Assembly (NCBI GenBank): GCA_934718065.1
Contig: CAKUZR010000006.1
Location: 1-64,000, forward strand
Origin: an uncultured Treponema sp.
GTDB lineage: Bacteria; Spirochaetota; Spirochaetia; Treponematales; Treponemataceae
Direction: 5' to 3'
DNA length: 64,000 nt
Shown: positions 57,932 to 64,000 of the stretch, one piece after another
How positions within the stretch are numbered: the stretch's first letter is position 1
How the letters are laid out: every line of letters begins with the position of its first letter
The notes under the pieces: generated by a model
Seen by the model: only the letters and a program-made list of their open reading frames with translations
Databases searched by the model: none
What the model was told of the DNA's origin: nothing
Made by a program: the position numbers and the translations under genes

Positions 57932-59206
57932 ATGAAAAAGGTAATATTTACACTTGCTGCGGCTGCAATGGTTGCAGGAATGTTTATGGGTTGCTCAAAG
58001 AAAAATTCCAATTCTTCATCAGCGGCTGGCACGGTAAAACTTGAAATGTACTATTACAAGCAGGAAAACCAGGAAGGCTTGAAAAGAATTGTAAAGGCAT
58101 TTGAAAAAGAAAATCCAGGCGTTTCAATTGATATGCTTATCATTCCAAATGACGCTGACTCTGCTATGTCTGCACGCGCGGCTCAGGGTGATTTGCCGGA
58201 TATTCTTCAGATGCAGTCATATTCCCGAATCAAGGAATATGCTTCTAAAGGTTTCCTTCTGGATTTGTCAAAGGAAGAAGCGATGGGAAAAGTTCTTCCA
58301 AGTTCACTTCCAGCAGTTTCTTGGAACGGAAAGCAGTATGCAGTTCCAATGGATTACGCGGGAATCGGCATTATTTACAATAAAGATATTTTTGACAAGT
58401 ACGGAATCAAGGCTCCGGCAACTTACCGCGAGCTTGAGCAGGCTTGCCGCACTTTGAAAGAAAACAACATTGTTCCGTTCTCTGGACTTCTTAAGGAAAA
58501 CTGGTCAATGGGACATTTTATCACAATGGTTCACACTGCGCTTCTTAAGGAAAAGAATATTGACGTTGAGAAATTCATTTCAGACATGAACGCAGGAAAA
58601 TCTTCTTACGGTGTTGTTGACACAGCAAAATTGTTCAGCATCCTTGATTTCTACCGCGACAATATGAATTCAAACGCGGCTGAAATGGGCGGCGGCGAGC
58701 AGCAGCAGTCATTTGCAAAGGGTGAATCTGCAATGATGGTTCAGGGACTCTGGGCTTATGTAGACGCTCTTAAACTCAACCCGAACTTGAACGCTGGATT
58801 TATTCCTTTCCCTGTTTACAATGATGCAAAGATGAACACATTCTATGCTGATGTAGACTCAACTTTCGGTGTTTCTTCTCAGTCAAGCGCAGAAAAGCAG
58901 GCTGTTGCAGTTAAGTTCCTCAACTGGCTTACTTCAGACGAAGGCCAGAAACTTTGGATGGATGAATACAAACTCATTCCGCCGTTCAAAGGTGTTGATG
59001 TAACTGCTTTCGGCGGTCCTTATGTTGATCTTATGGCTTCAGTTGAAGCAAAAGGCTCTTCTCCTTGGGCGTTCTCTCAGTATCCGACAGATGTATTTGA
59101 GGATTCTTGCAAGAACGGCGGCCAGCAGTACATGATGCACAAACGTTCTGCAGGCGATGTTATCAAAGAAATCGACGCTCAGTGGGCTTCTTCTGTTAAC
59201 AAATAA
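57932..59206 (+). CDS. Sugar-binding lipoprotein (MalE-type, family 1)
   Basis: 424 residues: signal M-K-K-V-I, lipobox M-F-M-G-C, then a Ser/Asn linker and an SBP_bac_1 fold. Recognisable segments: F-E-K-E-N-P-G-V-S-I-D, G-D-L-P-D-I-L-Q, V-P-M-D-Y-A-G-I-G-I-I-Y-N-K-D-I-F, the G-E-S-A-M-M-V-Q-G motif and F-L-N-W-L-T-S-D-E-G-Q. With malQ upstream and two permeases downstream, malto-oligosaccharides are the likely ligand. Ribosome site CGGAGG. A terminator follows, so it should be made in excess over the permeases. Confidence 0.9.
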   Translation: MKKVIFTLAAAAMVAGMFMGCSKKNSNSSSAAGTVKLEMYYYKQENQEGLKRIVKAFEKENPGVSIDMLIIPNDADSAMSARAAQGDLPDILQMQSYSRIKEYASKGFLLDLSKEEAMGKVLPSSLPAVSWNGKQYAVPMDYAGIGIIYNKDIFDKYGIKAPATYRELEQACRTLKENNIVPFSGLLKENWSMGHFITMVHTALLKEKNIDVEKFISDMNAGKSSYGVVDTAKLFSILDFYRDNMNSNAAEMGGGEQQQSFAKGESAMMVQGLWAYVDALKLNPNLNAGFIPFPVYNDAKMNTFYADVDSTFGVSSQSSAEKQAVAVKFLNWLTSDEGQKLWMDEYKLIPPFKGVDVTAFGGPYVDLMASVEAKGSSPWAFSQYPTDVFEDSCKNGGQQYMMHKRSAGDVIKEIDAQWASSVNK

Positions 59207-59218
59207 ATTTGAATGAGT

Positions 59219-59252
59219 GAAAAGTCCGTGGCTGCGGCTGCGGGCTTTTTGT
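59219..59252 (+). terminator. Attenuating terminator between binding protein and permease genes
   Basis: Stem AAAGTCCG (59221-59228) with CGGGCTTT (59241-59248, one G-U pair), 12-nt loop, then a short T-run. It lies inside the operon. Confidence 0.75.
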
Positions 59253-59284
59253 ATTTTTATAAAAATTGAGAGGAACCAGTTTTT

Positions 59285-60814
59285 ATGGTCGAAGCAAAAT
59301 CAAGGAAAGCATTTTATTTCACGGCTTTCATTATTCCTTGTCTTATTCTTTATTTGATATTTTTTATTACTCCTTTCTTCAGGGGAATTGGAATTTCGCT
59401 TACAAACTGGGATGGTCTTACTCCAAAGACACCTATCATTCTTGAAAAAAATGAATTTGAATCGAAAATTTTATACAGCGCAAAGTTGAATCAGAAAGAA
59501 CGGAATTATATTCAGTCGATTTATGATTACGATCCGGTTGATAATTCTTATAAACGAAAAAGTCTTGGCGGTCTTGCCCGAAAAAAACTTGAGCGCATCG
59601 TTGGAAAAACCGGCTACGAGCCTGAACGAAATAAATTTGTTGGATTGGAAAACTACAAGAAAATCTTTACCGGTCAGATTGGAAAAGATTTTTATCCGCA
59701 TAAAAACCGAATTGAAAAATTCACAGAAAGCTCTGAGCTTCCTAGAATCATCCAGAAAAAGGATTTTGTTTCCGAAGTGCTGAAAGGTCTTGAAAAATCT
59801 TCAGAGGACTATGCGCTTTTGAACGAAGCCTACAAATTCGATGAAAAAATAAACGCCTACAGGCTTGATTCAAAATATGATGAATTTGTTCTTACTGGAT
59901 TTTTGTGGGATTTGCCTGGAGCTGGAAATGCAATTCCGGAGTCGAAAATTGACGCTTTGGTAAGGGCGTTGAAAAGCAGCGGCTTGAACCAGAATGCCTA
60001 TGAAATTCACAATGTTGCAATTGATTTTGCCAATGAAAACGGGCTTTCGGAATCTGTTAAAGGTGAAATTCTGGATCTTTCAAATGAAATTCTGAAGGTT
60101 TCAAAAATAAAGAAAGTTCTTGCGAAAAACTGGGTTGTTACTCAGCGCAATATGGGCGTTATTGGATTCACGCTGTTTTTCGCGGTTTTTTCTGTAATAG
60201 GAATAAACGTGCTGGCTTTCGCGCTGGCTCTTGCGCTTGACACAGGAATCCGCGGCCAGAAAATTCTCAGGACAATCTTCTTCCTGCCGAATGTTCTTTC
60301 AATGATTATTGTTGCGCTTATCTGGTCAATGCTTTTTGTTCAGCTTCTGCCGGCAATCACTGGAATTGAAAAGTGGATTTCGGATTCAAACAAAACTCCT
60401 TGGCTTCTTGTTCTGGTTGCGGTCTGGCAGGGATGCGGCTACTACATGATTGTTTATCTTGCGGGGCTTCAGAATATTTCCACGGAAGTTATCGAGGCTG
60501 CAAAAATTGACGGAGCTACCGGCTGGCAGCGGTTTAAATATATCACGCTGCCGCTTATGATTCCTTCGCTAACGATTTCTCTGTTCCTTACAATTGCGAA
60601 CGCGCTCAAGAGTTTCGACCTTATTTATGCGATGATTGGCCAGACAGGCTACGCGACTGGAACTGTTCCTTTTGTAATGGATATTTATTTTGATGCGTTC
60701 TCGCTGAAGCAGGCCGGACTTTCAACTGCAAAGGCAATGGTTCTGTTCTTCGCGATTGTAATTATCACCGGAATTCAGCTGTATGTGATGAAACGAAAGG
60801 AGGTTGAGGCATAA
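59285..60814 (+). CDS. MalF-like sugar ABC permease with large loop
   Basis: 509 residues. Membrane segment ~12-34 is followed by a ~250-residue extracytoplasmic segment (~35-290), then five more membrane segments. The coupling loop is E-V-I-E-A-A-K-I-D-G-A-T-G-W-Q-R-F-K. Ordinary UgpA/LacF permeases are ~290-300 residues; the extra loop is analogous in place to the MalF P2 loop that contacts MalE, but the sequence is charged and of unknown fold. GAGAGGAA precedes ATG. The stop and the next start overlap. Confidence 0.9.
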   Translation: MVEAKSRKAFYFTAFIIPCLILYLIFFITPFFRGIGISLTNWDGLTPKTPIILEKNEFESKILYSAKLNQKERNYIQSIYDYDPVDNSYKRKSLGGLARKKLERIVGKTGYEPERNKFVGLENYKKIFTGQIGKDFYPHKNRIEKFTESSELPRIIQKKDFVSEVLKGLEKSSEDYALLNEAYKFDEKINAYRLDSKYDEFVLTGFLWDLPGAGNAIPESKIDALVRALKSSGLNQNAYEIHNVAIDFANENGLSESVKGEILDLSNEILKVSKIKKVLAKNWVVTQRNMGVIGFTLFFAVFSVIGINVLAFALALALDTGIRGQKILRTIFFLPNVLSMIIVALIWSMLFVQLLPAITGIEKWISDSNKTPWLLVLVAVWQGCGYYMIVYLAGLQNISTEVIEAAKIDGATGWQRFKYITLPLMIPSLTISLFLTIANALKSFDLIYAMIGQTGYATGTVPFVMDIYFDAFSLKQAGLSTAKAMVLFFAIVIITGIQLYVMKRKEVEA

Positions 60815-61650
60815 TGACTTTTTTCAAATGGAATGTTAAGGAGCAGACAGCAAAGGAAACTGTGCTTACAACGTGCATGGTGATTTTCGCTTTGTTTTTT
60901 ATTTATCCTCTTGTGTTTGTTGTTATAAATTCTTTCAGGCCGAATGCTGATATTATCATAAATCCTACGGGAGTTCCGGCTAAGCTTTATATTGGAAATT
61001 ATGTCCAGGCGTGGACGCAGATGAAATTTCCTTCCGTGTTTTTGAACACTCTTCTGGTAACAGTTCTTGGAACCGGCGGAATTATTATAACTTCTGCAAT
61101 GTGCGCGTACGGACTTGCGCGCTCAAAAACGAAAATTTCCTGGATTTTGTACGGATTTTTCTCGTTTTCGCTTGTAATTCCTTTCCAGATTATTATGGTT
61201 CCGATTGGAGTTCTTGCGGCCGACCTTCATCTTATGAGCGTTCCCGGTCTGATTCCGATGTACTGGGGACTTGGATGTCCTACCGCGATTTTTATGTTCC
61301 ACGGATTTATAAAATCAGTTCCGCTAGAGCTTGAAGAGTCTGCCGCCATGGACGGCGCTGGAAGATTTTATATTTTCTTCAGGATTGTGCTTCCGCTTAT
61401 AAAAACGATTATTGCCACAGTCGCTGTAATTGACGCTTTGTGGATTTGGAACGATTTCCTTCTGCCTTTGATTGTCGCAAAGCAGGGAACAATTCAGCTT
61501 GCGCAGATGCGGTTCAACGGCCAGTTCATGAAGGAATACGGCCCGATGTGCGCTTCGCTCACAATTTCTTCAATTCCAATCATCGCTTTTTACCTTGCGC
61601 TTCAAAAATATATCATAAAAGGTATTGCGGCGGGAGCGGTAAAAGGTTAA
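60814..61650 (+). CDS. MalG-like sugar ABC permease
   Basis: 278 residues, six membrane segments, coupling loop L-E-E-S-A-A-M-D-G-A-G-R-F-Y-I-F. The C-terminal K-G-I-A-A-G-A-V-K-G ending is typical of MalG/UgpE-type permeases. It pairs with 59285 and must share an ATPase encoded elsewhere, most likely 29481. It overlaps the preceding stop by one base. Confidence 0.93.
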   Translation: MTFFKWNVKEQTAKETVLTTCMVIFALFFIYPLVFVVINSFRPNADIIINPTGVPAKLYIGNYVQAWTQMKFPSVFLNTLLVTVLGTGGIIITSAMCAYGLARSKTKISWILYGFFSFSLVIPFQIIMVPIGVLAADLHLMSVPGLIPMYWGLGCPTAIFMFHGFIKSVPLELEESAAMDGAGRFYIFFRIVLPLIKTIIATVAVIDALWIWNDFLLPLIVAKQGTIQLAQMRFNGQFMKEYGPMCASLTISSIPIIAFYLALQKYIIKGIAAGAVKG

Positions 61651-61660
61651 TGTTTTTTAT

Positions 61661-62254
61661 ATGAAAAACATTTATCTGGATCTTTATATTACTTTTGCAA
61701 AAATCGGTTCCCTCACCTTTGGCGGGGGAATTGCAATGCTTCCGATGATGCAGAGCGAGCTTATAGAAAAGAAGAAATGGGTTACAGAAAATGAAATCCT
61801 TGACTATTACGCGATTGGCCAGTCCACGCCGGGAATCATTGCGGTAAACGTTGCGACTTTTGTGGGCTACAAAAAAGCCGGAATTCTGGGCGGAATAGTT
61901 GCGACCCTGGGAGTTATTACTCCTTGCGTTGTTCTGATTACAATTCTGGCTAACCTTATTGATTCTATAGATCACTATCCGAACGTGCAGAAAGCGTTGA
62001 AAGGAATAAATGTGGCGGTCTGCGCGCTGATTACGGATGCGACGCTTAATTTTTCAAAAAAAACTTCAAAAGGCGCGGTCAATATTCTGCTGATGTTTAT
62101 TTCGTTCGCGCTGATTTTCTTCTTCAATGTGAAATCTTACATAATAATTCTTGGCGCGGCGGCGATTGCGGTTGCTGTTTACTTCCTGAAGAAAAAGTTT
62201 AGCAAGAATGACGATAAAAAATCTTTGAAAAACGAGGCGGATTCAGATGACTAG
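61661..62254 (+). CDS. Chromate transporter, half-size subunit 1
   Basis: 197 residues, about five to six membrane segments. CHR-domain signatures: S-L-T-F-G-G-G-I-A-M-L-P, the G-Q-S-T-P-G-I-I-A-V-N segment, and F-V-G-Y-K-K-A-G. Two half-size CHR proteins normally act as an antiparallel pair. The real substrate in an anaerobe is uncertain and may be another anion such as sulfate. It starts 11 bases after malG's stop. Confidence 0.88.
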   Translation: MKNIYLDLYITFAKIGSLTFGGGIAMLPMMQSELIEKKKWVTENEILDYYAIGQSTPGIIAVNVATFVGYKKAGILGGIVATLGVITPCVVLITILANLIDSIDHYPNVQKALKGINVAVCALITDATLNFSKKTSKGAVNILLMFISFALIFFFNVKSYIIILGAAAIAVAVYFLKKKFSKNDDKKSLKNEADSDD

Positions 62255-62831
62255 CGATGTTAGCCTTTTGTGGCTTTTTTGTATCTTTTTTTATATCGGA
62301 CTTTTTACGATTGGCGGCGGACTTGTTGCAATAACCTTGATGCAGCAGACGATTGTTGACCGGGGGCTTATTTCTGTTGAGCAGTTTTACAATATGATTG
62401 CTATTTCGGAAAGCACGCCAGGACCAATCGGTGTAAATATGGCGACTTTTCTTGGATATAAATTCTACGGAATTCCGGGGGCGATTGTAACTTCGCTTGG
62501 GCAGGTTCTTCCTTCTCTGATTACGATTTTGATTATCGCCCGCATAATTATAAAATTCCGGGAAAACCAATGCCTTCAGCACGTTTTTTCATTTTTGCGG
62601 CCTGCCGCCACGGGAATGATTTTTGTAATCGCGGTGAATATGTGCCTGAACATTCTTGTGAACGTTCCGGAAGACTACAAAGTTCTGCTTTCAACTGAGG
62701 GCTGGAAAGGACTTTTTAACTGGATGAATCTTTCCGCATATTTTGTGTTCCTTTGGCTGCGGAAAAGGTTTAATCTTCATCCGTTTTTTGTGGTCTGCAT
62801 AGGCGCGATTTTTGGAATTGTGTTTTTTTAA
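62247..62831 (+). CDS. Chromate transporter, half-size subunit 2
   Basis: 194 residues, partner of 61661, overlapping it by eight bases. Signatures: [27 protein letters not shown] and F-Y-G-I-P-G-A. Sequence-similar to its partner, as expected for a duplicated CHR pair. Confidence 0.88.
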   Translation: MTSDVSLLWLFCIFFYIGLFTIGGGLVAITLMQQTIVDRGLISVEQFYNMIAISESTPGPIGVNMATFLGYKFYGIPGAIVTSLGQVLPSLITILIIARIIIKFRENQCLQHVFSFLRPAATGMIFVIAVNMCLNILVNVPEDYKVLLSTEGWKGLFNWMNLSAYFVFLWLRKRFNLHPFFVVCIGAIFGIVFF

Positions 62832-62842
62832 AAAATCTGTGC

Positions 62843-62848
62843 TATAAT
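62843..62848 (+). promoter_or_regulatory. Extended -10 box six bases before deoD
   Basis: TG-C-TATAAT (62840-62848), then AGAAGC, then ATG 62855. No separate ribosome site at usual spacing, so a leaderless message is likely. Confidence 0.55.
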
Positions 62849-62854
62849 AGAAGC

Positions 62855-63559
62855 ATGAGTACACATATTAATGCGCCGGAAGGTGCGATTGCAGACAAAG
62901 TTCTTCTTCCTGGAGATCCGCTCCGGGCGAAATTTATTGCGGAAAATTTTCTTGAGAATCCGGAATGTTACAACGAAGTCCGGGGAATGTACGGATTCAC
63001 AGGAACTTACAAAGGCGTAAGGGTTTCTGTTCAGGGAACTGGAATGGGGCAGCCGTCGCTTTCAATTTATGTGAACGAGCTTTTCCGCTTTTACGGCGTT
63101 CAGAAAGCAATCCGCGTGGGAACAATCGGTTCTGTTCAGGATGACGTGAACTTGAAGGATACTGTTATTGCGAACGCGGCTTTTTCTGATTCGTATCTTT
63201 TGAACCAGCGTTTCGGCGGGCTTCATTATGCGCCGACTTCGGATTTCGGGCTTCTTTTCAACGCGTATAACAAGGCGAAGGAGCTTGGAATCAAAGTGAA
63301 GGTCGGTCCGGTTGTTTCAAGCGACCGTTTTTATGACGACAACCAGAACTGGAAGCTTTGGCAGAAATATGGAGCAGTCGGAATTGAAATGGAATCCGCT
63401 GAGCTTTTTACTTTGGCGGCGGAATTCAAAAGAAAAGCGCTTTCAATTTTCACGGTGAGCGACCATATTGTAAAAGGCGGCCAGACAACCGCGGAAGAGC
63501 GCGAAAAAACATTTAAAGATATGATGATACTTGCACTTGAAACGATAATTGTGGAATAA
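62855..63559 (+). CDS. deoD: Purine nucleoside phosphorylase DeoD
   Basis: 234 residues of the hexameric DeoD family. Splits purine nucleosides with phosphate in salvage. Motifs: opening [20 protein letters not shown], the family signature [15 protein letters not shown] and the catalytic Asp in V-S-D-H. Length normal. Confidence 0.95.
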   Translation: MSTHINAPEGAIADKVLLPGDPLRAKFIAENFLENPECYNEVRGMYGFTGTYKGVRVSVQGTGMGQPSLSIYVNELFRFYGVQKAIRVGTIGSVQDDVNLKDTVIANAAFSDSYLLNQRFGGLHYAPTSDFGLLFNAYNKAKELGIKVKVGPVVSSDRFYDDNQNWKLWQKYGAVGIEMESAELFTLAAEFKRKALSIFTVSDHIVKGGQTTAEEREKTFKDMMILALETIIVE

Positions 63560-63598
63560 TGTAAAAATTACAAAAATACTTCAATGGAGAAGAATGTT

Positions 63599-64000
63599 AT
63601 GAAACCTACACTTTTGGTTCTTGCCGCAGGAATGGGCAGCCGTTACGGCGGAGTAAAACAGATTGACGCAGTTGGCAGGAATGGTGAATGTCTTCTTGAT
63701 TTTGCGACATTTGATGCAAAAAAAGCTGGTTTTGGCAAAGTAGTTTATATAATCAGAAAAGATATTGAAAAGGATTTCCGGGAGCGGCTTTTTGACCGGA
63801 TTTCTAAGAATATGGATGCGGAATATGTTTTCCAGTCACATGAAAGCCTTTTGACGGCGGAGCAGATTGAGCGTTCTGCAAAGCGTACAAAGCCTTGGGG
63901 AACTGCCCATGCGATTTTGTGCGCGGAAAAAGCGGTTCACGAGCCGTTTGCCGTAATAAATTCTGATGATTATTATGGCAGGAGCGCCTTTGAAACTTTG
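63599..64000 (+). CDS. Sugar nucleotidyltransferase family protein, truncated by window end
   Basis: 134 residues are visible and the frame is open to the last base. N-terminal L-A-A-G-M-G-S-R-Y-G-G-V-K-Q is the nucleotide-binding loop of the NTP-transferase family, and A-V-I-N-S-D-D-Y-Y-G is the metal/nucleotide Asp region. Homologues in this group are annotated as nucleotidyltransferases acting on sugar phosphates, with unsure substrate. The ribosome site TGGAGA lies upstream. The remaining part, including any C-terminal domain, is outside. Confidence 0.85.
   Translation, partial: MKPTLLVLAAGMGSRYGGVKQIDAVGRNGECLLDFATFDAKKAGFGKVVYIIRKDIEKDFRERLFDRISKNMDAEYVFQSHESLLTAEQIERSAKRTKPWGTAHAILCAEKAVHEPFAVINSDDYYGRSAFETL

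Noticed and set aside
1..64000. CRISPR arrays, insertion sequences, prophage genes, rRNA
   Set aside because: No regularly spaced direct repeats, transposase or integrase motifs, phage structural genes or rRNA sequence were seen.

Overview
The window looks like a chromosomal segment of a carbohydrate-fermenting, host-associated Treponema (gut or rumen type). Grounds for this: the S16-KhpA-RimM-TrmD-L19 block followed by a FliK-like gene, a stand-alone FlhB C-terminal domain gene and YraN; very many lipoproteins with loose spirochaete lipoboxes; and a complete starch/maltodextrin programme. The species is not identified. No rRNA, CRISPR array, IS element or phage gene was seen. There is one tRNA gene.

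Layout. 1-1530: the tail of an unidentified gene, then an AAA/DUF4143 ATPase bracketed by two copies of a 41-nt palindrome. 1560-19850: the centrepiece, a tandem array of six lipoprotein genes. These are an Ig-repeat lipoprotein split by a frameshift at a G8 tract, a MalS-like GH13 amylase, two more GH13 amylases, a type I pullulanase, and a starch-binder with no catalytic domain. The last five share a homologous ~250-residue N-terminal module that I cannot assign to a known family. Three of the gene leaders carry the same 11-nt RNA loop on stems of different sequence. 19970-25976: branched-chain amino acid ABC transporter livHMGF (no binding protein), a CBS-ACT protein and acetolactate synthase. 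26041-33675: a DtxR/TroR-type repressor and a split family-5 ABC transporter (DppC-DppD fusion, DppF, then binding protein and DppB), with a UgpC/MsmK-type sugar ATPase gene between the halves. 33718-37410: argH and an amino-acid ABC transporter. 37407-42637: ribosomal/tRNA-modification block and small conserved genes. 42617-47070: TatD nuclease, tRNA-Leu, a degenerate-GGDEF membrane protein and a two-component pair. 47080-50214: an Lnb-like (DUF4105) outer-membrane protein, a DUF3015 protein and a small membrane protein. 50229-56099: pgi, a cation/proton antiporter, a spirochaetal protein of unknown function and pgeF. 56154-61650: malQ and a MalEFG-type transporter. 61661-64000: a two-gene chromate transporter, a purine nucleoside phosphorylase and a truncated nucleotidyltransferase.

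How it fits together (inference). Surface lipoproteins bind and cut starch (amylases, debranching pullulanase, non-catalytic binder). The MalEFG transporter at 57.9-61.7 kb takes up the oligomers, powered by the ATPase at 29.5 kb because its own operon encodes none. MalQ and Pgi pass the sugar to glycolysis. The strongest novel candidates are the shared lipoprotein module, the conserved leader hairpin, the G8 switch in the first lipoprotein, and a set of genes whose start codons lie six or seven bases after the -10 box, which suggests leaderless mRNAs.
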